In this document: piece after piece, positions 1 to 7,491 of the stretch | Layout: each line of letters begins with the position of its first letter | Numbering within the stretch: the first letter of the stretch is position 1 | Source of the DNA: an uncultured Prevotellaceae bacterium | GTDB lineage: Bacteria; Bacteroidota; Bacteroidia; Bacteroidales; Bacteroidaceae | Direction of reading: 5' to 3' | Assembly: GCA_902775075.1 (NCBI GenBank) | Contig: CACYKX010000102.1 | Coordinates: forward strand, 1-11,445 | Length of the DNA stretch: 11,445 nt | Notes under the pieces: generated by a model | What the model was told of the DNA's origin: nothing | The model's database searches: none | The model's input: the letters and a program-made list of their open reading frames with translations, nothing else | Translations under genes and position numbers: made by a program

Positions 1-1376
1 TTCATTGATTGCATTATCTGCATTACCATGATCGGCGATGATGATAGCCTCATAGTCATTAGCCTTAGCAGCCTCGATAACCTCTTTCACACAATTATCT
101 ACAGCCCAAACAGCTTTTGCGATAGCATTATAGATACCTGTATGACCTACCATATCACCATTTGCGAAGTTTACAACGATGAAATCATACTTATCCTCAT
201 TGATAGCAGCGACAAGTTTATCTTTAACCTCAAAGGCACTCATTTCAGGCTTCAAGTCATAAGTAGCAACCTTTGGAGAAGGAACCAAGATACGATTCTC
301 ACCCTCATAAGGAGCCTCGCGACCACCATTGAAGAAGAATGTCACGTGAGCATACTTTTCTGTTTCAGCAGTATGCAACTGCTTTTTGCCCAACTTAGAA
401 AGATATTCGCCCAAAGTATCCTGTACATTTTCCTTAGGGAAGAGAACATGAACATTCTTAAAGTTAGGATCATAAGGAGTCATACAATAGTACTTCAAAT
501 CCTTAACAGTATTCATACCTTCCTCCGGCATATCCTGCTGAGTAAGAACCTGAGTGATCTCCTTATATCCTGCTGAGTAAGAACCTGAGTGATCTCCTTA
601 GCACGGTCGTTACGATAATTGATGAAGATAACAACGTCACCCTCTTCGATAGTACCGTTTACCTTACTATTATTGATAGCCTTGACAAACTCATCTGTTA
701 CACCTTCATCATAGCTTTCCTGCATGGCCTTAACCATATCCTCAGCCTGCTTACCTTCACCCTTAACGAGCAAATCATAAGCCTCTTTCACACGATTCCA
801 TCGCTTATCACGATCCATTGCATAGAAACGACCGATGATACTAGCGATATGAGCACCATTCTTATCGCAGCACTGTTGAACTTCCTCAATAAAGCCCTTA
901 CCGCTCTTAGGGTCAGTATCACGACCATCCATGAAACAGTGTACATAAACATCCTTGAGATTGTATTCCTTACCAATCTCAATCATCTTGAACAGATGAT
1001 TCAAAGAAGAATGCACGCCACCAGTAGAGGTAAGACCCATCAAGTGAAGCTTCTTGCCAGTCTTCTGAGCATAGCTATATGCATCGATAACCTGCTGATT
1101 CTTTAGAATATCACCACTTTCACAAGCCTTGTTAATCTTAACAAGATCCTGATAAACAATACGGCCAGCACCAATATTCAGGTGACCTACCTCAGAGTTT
1201 CCCATCTGACCTGCAGGAAGACCAACATCTTCACCAGAGGTCTGAAGTTTTGAATGTGCAGAAACTGCTGTTAAATAATCGAGGTAAGGAGTTGGTGTAT
1301 TATAGATTACATCACCTTTACCATGCTTACCGATTCCCCATCCATCGAGAATCATCAATAAAGCTTTCTTTGCCAT
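1..1376 (-). pseudogene. gpmI: 2,3-bisphosphoglycerate-independent phosphoglycerate mutase, frameshifted by a 35-bp duplication and cut by the window edge
   Basis: Interconverts 3- and 2-phosphoglycerate in glycolysis and gluconeogenesis; cytoplasmic, normally two Mn ions. The reading from ATG at 1376 shows the family landmarks: MILDGWG with metal ligand Asp11, [14 protein letters not shown] with the phosphoserine residue Ser61, GGVHSS with His122, GRDTDP near 151-156, and [12 protein letters not shown] at 182-193. It is in normal frame to Asp270, then a tandem duplication shifts it; 17 aberrant residues follow to a TGA at 515-513. In another frame the rest of the protein continues without a stop to base 1, including [10 protein letters not shown] and IADHGNAD, the metal-binding motifs of the phosphatase domain. 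Removing one 35-bp copy restores one open frame of about 447 codons; roughly the last 50-60 residues of a usual 505-515 aa protein lie outside. Identity is certain. Whether the break is real or an assembly error is open. Confidence 0.93.
530..600. repeat. Perfect 35-bp tandem duplication inside gpmI
   Basis: Bases 531-565 and 566-600 are identical over all 35 positions, and the period extends one base left to 530. On the gpmI strand each copy encodes the [11 protein letters not shown] segment. Because 35 is not a multiple of three, the second copy throws the ribosome into a frame that ends 17 codons later. No other part of gpmI is duplicated. Exact copies with no divergence mean a very recent event or an assembly or sequencing artefact. 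Confidence 0.97.
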
Positions 1377-1416
1377 AACTTAAATATACCTATTTAATAA
1401 ATATTTCTTTAGTCTG

Positions 1417-1447
1417 CAAAGATACTGTAATTACGCGAAATGACAAA
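1417..1447 (-). promoter_or_regulatory. gpmI promoter, Bacteroidota type
   Basis: Read on the minus strand, TTTG at 1447-1444 is followed after 19 nt by TATCTTTG at 1424-1417. This is an exact match to the TTTG-N19-21-TAnnTTTG consensus of the Bacteroidota primary sigma factor. It leaves a leader of about 30-40 nt before the ATG at 1376. It is the best promoter match in the window, fitting a constitutively expressed glycolytic gene. Confidence 0.8.
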
Positions 1448-1464
1448 GAAAAAAACAAAACGAT

Positions 1465-1495
1465 TTTAGCTTTTAGATTATTTATTGTATATTTG
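1465..1495 (+). promoter_or_regulatory. Probable promoter of the GH3 gene
   Basis: TATATTTG at 1488-1495 matches the -7 consensus TAnnTTTG. TTTA at 1465-1468, 19 nt upstream, is one base away from the -33 consensus TTTG. The predicted leader before the ATG at 1528 is about 25 nt, A-rich, and has no Shine-Dalgarno sequence. Confidence 0.65.
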
Positions 1496-1527
1496 CAACG
1501 AAATAAACAACAAAATTATCCTATCAA

Positions 1528-3873
1528 ATGAAACACAGTAAACTTAGTCTTACCTTAGCTGTAGGACTTTTATCAACTACAATGATGGCACAAAAAGCAC
1601 CACAACTAAACAAGAAAAATATCGAGGAGGTCATCGCCGCGATGACCTTAGAGGAGAAGGCACAACTTCTCGTGGGTGTTGGGCATCAAGACTTCGTAGG
1701 TTCCGGAGCTATGCTCGGACAACATTCACGCCTTGTTGCCGGTGCTGCCGGACAGACAGCAGAAATTTCACGCCTCGGTATCCCTGCGACAGTCGTTGCA
1801 GATGGTCCTGCAGGTGTCCACATAAATCCTACCCGACCTGGAACAAATCAAACTTTCTACGCAACAGGTTTTCCTATCGGTACATGTTTGGCTTCTACCT
1901 GGAATACCGATTTAGTATATCATGTAGGAAAAGCCATTGGAAACGAGACTTTGGAATATGGCATCGACGTTATCTTAGGCCCCGGTATGAACTTACACCG
2001 CAGTCCACTCTGTGGTCGCAACTTCGAATATTATAGTGAAGACCCTATTGTCACAGGTCTCATTGGCTCTGCCATGGTAAAAGGTATCCAGAGTCAGGGC
2101 GTTGGAGTTAGTGCAAAACACTTTGCAGCCAACTCACAAGAAAGCGACCGTACCCGTGTCGACGAGCGCATCTCTCAGCGCGCACTCCGCGAATTATATC
2201 TCAAAGGATTCGAAATCATGGTTCGCGACAGCAAGCCTTGGACATTGATGTCATCTTACAACAAGATCAATGGCACATATACTCAAGGCAGCAAAGACCT
2301 GCTCACTAACATTCTTCGTAAAGACTGGGGATTCAAAGGTATCGTTATGACCGACTGGATCGGTGAGCGTGCCGACCTTCCTGTAGAGACAGAAGTAGAA
2401 GCTGGCAACGACCTTATGATGCCGGGGTATGCAGATCAGGCAAAACACATTGTAGAGGCAGTTAAGGCAGGACGCCTTGACATCAAGGATGTCGATCGCA
2501 ACATCAAGAATATGCTTGAGTACATTCTCAAGACACCTCGTTACAAGAAATACAAATACACCAACCAACCAGACCTGAAGGCACACGCACAGATCACGCG
2601 TCAAGCCTCAACAGAAGGCATGGTTCTTCTAAAGAACGACAACAACATCCTTCCTGTCAAGAACATGAAGAAAGTTGCCCTATTCGGTGTCAACTCATAC
2701 GATTTCCTTAGTGGTGGTCTTGGTTCCGGTTGCGTCAACGTTCCTTATGTTGTCGATATGGTTCATGGACTCCAAAATGCAGGTATAGCAACAACCAAAC
2801 AGCTCACCGAGATTTACGAGAACTATGTAAAATATGCCAAGGCCAAGTTAAAGGCAGACAAGAATCCGGAGATGTGGTTCCTAGATCAAGGACAGCCAAA
2901 GCTCGATGAAATCGAGATTACCAAGCGTTGTGTAGAGCACGAAGTCGGTGATGCAGACGCAGCCATCATCACAATTGCTCGTCAGGCAGGTGAAGGAATG
3001 GACCGTTCCATCGAGGGAGAATTCAACCTTACAGATCATGAGAAAGCCATGATTTCTCGTGTCAGCGATGTATTCCATGCCAACAACAAACCAGTTATTG
3101 TCATCATCAACTCAGGAAGTGTCATGGAGACAGCCTCTTGGCGTGATCGTGTTGATGCCATCCTCGTTGCATGGCAGCCAGGAGAAGAAGGTGGTAATAG
3201 TGTAGCCGATGTTCTTACCGGTAAAGCAAACCCTTCAGGTCACCTCACCAGCACATGGCCTATCAGCGCTGCAGATGTTCCTTCTACCAAAAACTTCCCA
3301 CAAGAGCCTGCTTACTACAACCTCTCCGACAAGCTCTATAGCAACAATATGAAAGGTGTCAACTACACAAACCACGAAGAAGACATCTACGTAGGCTATC
3401 GTTATTTCGACACTTTCAACAAGAAGGTGGCCTATCCATTTGGTTACGGACTTAGTTTCACCACCTTCGAATTCGGTAAGCCTTCTGTTTCTCTGAATGG
3501 TGACAATATTACAGTTACAGTTTCTGTCAAGAACACAGGAAAGGTAGCTGGTAAACAAGTTGCTCAGGTTTACGTAAAGGCTCCTAAGGGCGCTTATGAG
3601 AAGCCAGCTTGCGAGTTGAAGGCCTTTGCCAAGACCAAGAATCTAAAACCTGGTCAGAGCGAAACTTTGAAGATGGTCATCGCTAAGCGCGACTTGGCAA
3701 GTTTCGACGAAGCCAACAGTCAGTGGAAAGTTGATGCCGGTAAATACGAATTCTGTGTTGGTGACAACGTAGAAAGCATCAAGGGCACAGCCAGTCTGAA
3801 CCTCTCAGAGTATACCGAGAAGACAACCAACTCACTTCCTTTGAATACAAAGATGAATTTACTTCACCAGTAA
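1528..3873 (+). CDS. Secreted GH3 beta-glycosidase (beta-xylosidase or beta-glucosidase)
   Basis: A 781-residue glycoside hydrolase family 3 enzyme that removes terminal beta-linked sugars from oligosaccharides with retention of configuration. A signal peptide covers residues 1 to about 22 (ending TTMMAQ). The GH3 N-terminal barrel runs from about 35 to 335, with GPGMNLHRSPLCGRNFEYYS, KHFAANSQE and the nucleophile motif VMTDW (Asp276). The C-terminal sandwich begins near GMVLLKN (364) and carries GEGMDR, whose Glu489 is the probable acid/base by likeness to Thermotoga Bgl3B-type enzymes. A fibronectin III-like domain occupies about 655-750. No PA14 insertion is seen. The gene stands alone: divergent from gpmI, convergent with the xyn operon. 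The active-site motifs are close to beta-glucosidases, but rumen Prevotella GH3 relatives include beta-xylosidases and the neighbours are xylan genes, so the substrate is undecided. Confidence 0.92.
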   Translation: MKHSKLSLTLAVGLLSTTMMAQKAPQLNKKNIEEVIAAMTLEEKAQLLVGVGHQDFVGSGAMLGQHSRLVAGAAGQTAEISRLGIPATVVADGPAGVHINPTRPGTNQTFYATGFPIGTCLASTWNTDLVYHVGKAIGNETLEYGIDVILGPGMNLHRSPLCGRNFEYYSEDPIVTGLIGSAMVKGIQSQGVGVSAKHFAANSQESDRTRVDERISQRALRELYLKGFEIMVRDSKPWTLMSSYNKINGTYTQGSKDLLTNILRKDWGFKGIVMTDWIGERADLPVETEVEAGNDLMMPGYADQAKHIVEAVKAGRLDIKDVDRNIKNMLEYILKTPRYKKYKYTNQPDLKAHAQITRQASTEGMVLLKNDNNILPVKNMKKVALFGVNSYDFLSGGLGSGCVNVPYVVDMVHGLQNAGIATTKQLTEIYENYVKYAKAKLKADKNPEMWFLDQGQPKLDEIEITKRCVEHEVGDADAAIITIARQAGEGMDRSIEGEFNLTDHEKAMISRVSDVFHANNKPVIVIINSGSVMETASWRDRVDAILVAWQPGEEGGNSVADVLTGKANPSGHLTSTWPISAADVPSTKNFPQEPAYYNLSDKLYSNNMKGVNYTNHEEDIYVGYRYFDTFNKKVAYPFGYGLSFTTFEFGKPSVSLNGDNITVTVSVKNTGKVAGKQVAQVYVKAPKGAYEKPACELKAFAKTKNLKPGQSETLKMVIAKRDLASFDEANSQWKVDAGKYEFCVGDNVESIKGTASLNLSEYTEKTTNSLPLNTKMNLLHQ

Positions 3874-3901
3874 GAAGATTCTGATTGAAGAGATAAAAAG
3901 C

Positions 3902-3938
3902 AAAAGAGGATTTAGCAATTTGCTAAATCCTCTTTTTT
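3902..3938. terminator. Bidirectional intrinsic terminator between GH3 and xynB
   Basis: A perfect 15-bp stem (3902-3916 with 3922-3936) closes a 5-nt loop. On the plus strand the run of six T starts at 3933 inside the stem and continues to 3938; on the minus strand the A-rich left flank gives a T-rich tail. It lies 28 nt past the GH3 stop and 35 nt past the convergent xynB stop, so it probably ends both transcripts. A smaller 6-bp hairpin (3953-3958 with 3964-3969) lies between it and xynB. Confidence 0.9.
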
Positions 3939-3973
3939 ATATCATCTATACACTATCCACGGAGGATAGGAGA

Positions 3974-4942
3974 TTACTCACTCTTCATGGTAATGATCTT
4001 ACCATTCTCATCATATTCCAAAGGCATAACCTTTAATGATCTAAGCCATGTCGTATCATTAGAAGGAACACAGTCATGGTGGAACAAATACCACTTGCCA
4101 CCAACCTCAGCGATACTATGATGTGTAGTCCAACCAACAACAGGCTCCAAGATGACACCCTGATAAGTGAAAGGACCATAAGGATTATCACTTATCGCAT
4201 AGCAAAGCAAATGACTATCACCGGTAGAATAGCTGAAATAATACTTACCATTATACTTATGCATCCAACTAGCCTCAAAGAAGCGATGAGGATCATCTGC
4301 AGGCAAAGGTTTACCATTCTCATCAAGGATAACCACACCCTTAGGCATCTCAGCAAACTGTTGAACATCATCCGTCAACTTAGCGACACGAGAAGGTAAC
4401 GGATCTTCTTTACCTTCAGGCAAATGTTCGCATTTCAAAGCCTTATTATCCTTGTACCACTGCAACTGGCCACCCCAGATACCACCGAAGTAAACATAGA
4501 TGCTACCATCATCATCCTTGAAGACACAAGGGTCGATACTATATGAGCCACGGATAGGATCCGGATTAGCGATGAAAGGACCCTCCGGTTTATCAGCGAC
4601 TGCCACACCGAGATGGAACACACCATTATAATCCTTTGCAGAGAAGATCAGATAATACTTACCGTCTTTCTCAACGACATCATTATCCCACATCTGTTTT
4701 TCAGCCCATGCCACATTCTCCACATCGAGAATCTTACCACAGTCCTTTACCTCAGCAGTCATAGGATCTCCGTCAATGCAAAGCACATGATAGTCTTTCA
4801 TCTGGAAATGACCACCATCATCATCAAAACACTCACCACTATCCCAGTCATGAGAAGGATAGATGTACAGTTTACCATTAAACACATTAGCAGAAGGATC
4901 TGCCATGTAATCTTCTGGAAATAAATATCTTGCTTTCATCAT
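3974..4942 (-). CDS. xynB: Cytoplasmic GH43 beta-xylosidase / alpha-arabinofuranosidase
   Basis: A 322-residue inverting family 43 glycosidase, most likely subfamily 1, expected to release xylose from xylo-oligosaccharides and possibly arabinose from side chains. The five-bladed propeller landmarks are present: catalytic base Asp15 in YMADPSANV, the pKa-modulating Asp137 in YSIDPCVF, the acid Glu223 in FFEASW, and a conserved His in TTHHS near 274-275. There is no signal peptide, so it acts in the cytoplasm on sugars delivered by the XynD transporter. It is the last gene of the operon, and its start codon overlaps the xynA stop as ATGA; a second ATG follows at once (MM), so the true start could be one codon later. 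By position and family it corresponds to XynB of the Prevotella bryantii xyn cluster. Confidence 0.92.
   Translation of the reverse strand: MMKARYLFPEDYMADPSANVFNGKLYIYPSHDWDSGECFDDDGGHFQMKDYHVLCIDGDPMTAEVKDCGKILDVENVAWAEKQMWDNDVVEKDGKYYLIFSAKDYNGVFHLGVAVADKPEGPFIANPDPIRGSYSIDPCVFKDDDGSIYVYFGGIWGGQLQWYKDNKALKCEHLPEGKEDPLPSRVAKLTDDVQQFAEMPKGVVILDENGKPLPADDPHRFFEASWMHKYNGKYYFSYSTGDSHLLCYAISDNPYGPFTYQGVILEPVVGWTTHHSIAEVGGKWYLFHHDCVPSNDTTWLRSLKVMPLEYDENGKIITMKSE
4939..4942 (-). promoter_or_regulatory. ATGA stop-start overlap coupling xynA to xynB
   Basis: On the minus strand the bases 4942-4939 read ATGA: the ATG starts xynB and the TGA (4941-4939) ends xynA. With no room for a separate ribosome binding site, xynB is probably translated by ribosomes finishing xynA. 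Confidence 0.85.
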
Positions 4943-6057
4943 TCAAATAATTTAATAATATCCTTAACAACAGGTTTCACCTGATAATTTCTATCGATAA
5001 GTAAGCCATAGTTGGTGCGACCCGGGATAGGCCAATCGTTCAACCAACTCGTGCCATCGTCCACACCCCATATCGTTACACGTTCAATATCCTTAGCATA
5101 CTTCTTATAAATCTTGAAGAATGCGAGATAGCGCTCATTGAACTGCTTCTGAGCAGCCTTTGTAAGCCCTTTCTTATAAGGATCCATCTTCTTCATATAA
5201 TTTGCATGCTGACTGATTTCAGCACCCCCGAAGTTCTGAGGATTAGGAAGCATATTCAGGTCAAGTTCCGTGAACTGAACCTTCACACCCTCTTTAGCCA
5301 AAGCCTTGATAGAATTTTCATAGTCGGTCAGATCAGGATAGTCCAAGCCATTATGACTTTGCATACCCACAGCATCAATTCTGCATCCCTTAGCCTTCAA
5401 CTCGCGTACCAGTTTACACACAGCATCACGCTTCTCCGGTTTCGACATCGAATAATCATTATAATAGAGTTCCGCATCAGGGTCAGCAGCATGAGCAAAC
5501 TTAAAAGCCAACTCAAAATAATCAGGGCCGATGATTTTATAATAAGGAGTCTCACGATAAGTACCATCATCGTTGAAGGCCTCGTTGATGACATCCCAGC
5601 CCTTGATACGGCCCTTATATCTTCCCACGACCTCAGTGATATGATGATACATACGATCGATCAAGACCTCACGGCTAACCGTTTTGCCCTCTTTATCGAC
5701 AAACATCCACTTTGGAGCCTGAGAGTGCCACACCAGACAATGTCCTATAACAGTCAGTCCATTCTCCTCACCGAATTTAACGGTTTGATCGGCATCTTTC
5801 CAGTCATAAACATTCTCCTCCGGATGAATTTCCTCACCTTTCATACAGTTCTCGGCAACGATAGAATTAAAATTCTTCTTCACCACTTCCGCAGCCTTTG
5901 CGTCACGATTCCAAACAGTATTCACGTTTACCGCAGCGCCAATAAGGAAATACTTACCGAGTACATCTTTCATTGTTGGCTGACTTTTCTGAGCCACACC
6001 TGTCACAGGAACAAGCATCAGAGAAGCCAGCGCGATGGATAGAATTCTTTTATTCAT
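4939..6057 (-). CDS. xynA: Secreted GH10 endo-1,4-beta-xylanase
   Basis: A 372-residue single-domain family 10 xylanase that cuts the xylan backbone internally with retention. Residues 1 to about 23 are a Sec signal peptide (ending GVAQ) with no lipobox cysteine, so export to the periplasm or beyond rather than lipid anchoring is expected. The acid/base is Glu159 in WDVINEAF and the nucleophile is Glu264 in QFTELDL. Other family motifs are GHCLVWHSQ (105-113), YNDYS (199-203) and a C-terminal WGVDDGTSW. No carbohydrate-binding module is inserted or attached, unlike the larger GH10 enzymes of many gut Bacteroidota. It lies 22 nt after xynD and overlaps xynB by 4 nt, so it is the third gene of the xynE-D-A-B operon. 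The xyn names rest on family and gene-order match with P. bryantii. Confidence 0.95.
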   Translation of the reverse strand: MNKRILSIALASLMLVPVTGVAQKSQPTMKDVLGKYFLIGAAVNVNTVWNRDAKAAEVVKKNFNSIVAENCMKGEEIHPEENVYDWKDADQTVKFGEENGLTVIGHCLVWHSQAPKWMFVDKEGKTVSREVLIDRMYHHITEVVGRYKGRIKGWDVINEAFNDDGTYRETPYYKIIGPDYFELAFKFAHAADPDAELYYNDYSMSKPEKRDAVCKLVRELKAKGCRIDAVGMQSHNGLDYPDLTDYENSIKALAKEGVKVQFTELDLNMLPNPQNFGGAEISQHANYMKKMDPYKKGLTKAAQKQFNERYLAFFKIYKKYAKDIERVTIWGVDDGTSWLNDWPIPGRTNYGLLIDRNYQVKPVVKDIIKLFE

Positions 6058-6079
6058 TTAAACTATATATGTTTATTAA

Positions 6080-7489
6080 TTATTTACGATTCTCGATTTC
6101 CTGGTTCATCTTATTGATCACCTCATCTGTAAGTGGATACTTATATATAAGATAGCCCACAACAACAAGGAGGATAGCAGGGATAACACATGTAAACCAC
6201 AAGATAGCCTCCTGCGAAGTAGCAGAATAATCTGCCAACTTAGGATAATAAGCATTCACAGGTGCACTGATGAACGAAGCAAGGAAAACCACCACAAAGA
6301 TACAAAGCATCAACTGAAGACACTTGTTAGCCTTAAATTCCTGGAACATCTCACCATAAGAAACAGGTTTTTTCGGTGTTGTAGCGATTCTTTCTTTACA
6401 ACCATTAAAGCAAAGCAACAAGAGGACAAAACCGATAATTGCAAAACAGCAAGTAACGACAAACCACGCATTAGGGTCTGTTTGCAAAGCTGATTGTTCG
6501 TTTGCCAAATCGAATCCTACCAATCCCATTGCCAATGGAGTAATCCAACCAGCGATAGAGAAACCAGCCTTGAAGGCAACACCGGCGAGCGCATTAACCG
6601 TTGCTGCCGGTCTATTTCCTGTACGATATTCTGCTTCCGTGATAACCTCCGGAACAAGAGCCCACATCAAAGATCCGACGAGCAGACCCACACCAGTCAT
6701 CACCTTAGCTGTTTGAACCATAGTATTACAACTTGCGACATCAGAAACCTTTGGAATGGTATACAAGATCACAAAGCCCAAGAAACCTATAGAAAGAAGC
6801 AAATAATACAGTCCCTTCTTTCCGAACACTCTTTTCAAGAATGGCAAAGATGGCAAGATGACAAAGGCAGGGATAGTACCGATAGCCATAAACAAAGCCT
6901 GATTCCAATCTATGACAGCCTGAGCAACGATAGCAAGTCCGATAGGGAAACCAGCCTGAACGGTGATCTGACCGATATTGGCACATACCATACGAGTGGA
7001 AGTAAGTTTAAGAACCTCATCATTATCACGAGTCATACTTGCCATGATAGAACCATAAGGAATGTTCACGACAGAATAGATCATACTCAGCACCGTATAA
7101 CTAACTGTTGCATAAACAATCTTCATCGACATAGACCAACATGCCACCTGAGGAAGCATCAGCAAACAAGCAGCAGCGGTAAGAGGGATACCACCGTAGA
7201 GAAGATAAGCACGATACTTACCTAATTTAGGGTTACGATTATCAATATATCGTCCGACAATTGGACTCCAGAAACAGTCAAGAAGTCGTACAGCAAGAAT
7301 GAGTCCACCAACGAAAGCCGGGTTAATCTTCAATACCGTTGTAAGATATAGCATCAAGAAGCATGCTACCGTCTGGAAGATCAAATTCTGTGCAAGGTCA
7401 CCAGACCCATAACCTATTCTCTGTATCCAATTTAATTTATAGAATCCCTTAGATTCATTCATTTCATTTGTTTCCATAATATTTGTCAT
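6080..7489 (-). CDS. xynD: GPH-family (MFS) oligosaccharide:cation symporter
   Basis: A 469-residue inner-membrane transporter with about 12 hydrophobic segments, expected to import xylo-oligosaccharides or xylose with Na+ or H+. Marks of the glycoside-pentoside-hexuronide family are the N-terminal IGYGSGDLAQN (25-35), the loop motif with Arg68, Asp71, Pro76, Gly79 and Asp83 after the second membrane segment, and KLGKYRAYLLYGG (88-100). Three possible start codons lie close together (7489, 7477, 7462). The first is only 2 nt past the xynE stop, which suggests coupling; the family motif starts well downstream, so all three would give a complete transporter. It sits between esterase and xylanase genes, as does XynD in the P. 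bryantii cluster, reported there as a Na:solute symporter-like protein. Substrate is inferred from context. Confidence 0.9.
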   Translation of the reverse strand: MTNIMETNEMNESKGFYKLNWIQRIGYGSGDLAQNLIFQTVACFLMLYLTTVLKINPAFVGGLILAVRLLDCFWSPIVGRYIDNRNPKLGKYRAYLLYGGIPLTAAACLLMLPQVACWSMSMKIVYATVSYTVLSMIYSVVNIPYGSIMASMTRDNDEVLKLTSTRMVCANIGQITVQAGFPIGLAIVAQAVIDWNQALFMAIGTIPAFVILPSLPFLKRVFGKKGLYYLLLSIGFLGFVILYTIPKVSDVASCNTMVQTAKVMTGVGLLVGSLMWALVPEVITEAEYRTGNRPAATVNALAGVAFKAGFSIAGWITPLAMGLVGFDLANEQSALQTDPNAWFVVTCCFAIIGFVLLLLCFNGCKERIATTPKKPVSYGEMFQEFKANKCLQLMLCIFVVVFLASFISAPVNAYYPKLADYSATSQEAILWFTCVIPAILLVVVGYLIYKYPLTDEVINKMNQEIENRK

Positions 7490-7491
7490 TA

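Noticed and set aside
28..576. Open frame (182 codons) on the plus strand at the left edge
   Set aside because: It is antisense to the 3' part of gpmI, whose conserved metal-binding motifs are visible on the minus strand.
1438..1447. AAATGACAAA upstream of GH3, resembling the arm of the xynE/xynF inverted repeat
   Set aside because: It needs a 2-nt deletion to align, has no partner arm, and overlaps the gpmI -33 element, which explains part of it.
5206..6042. Long open frame (278 codons) on the plus strand opposite xynA
   Set aside because: It lies wholly antisense to a convincing GH10 gene, and its translation has no domain-like or signal features. It arises from the codon use of the true gene.
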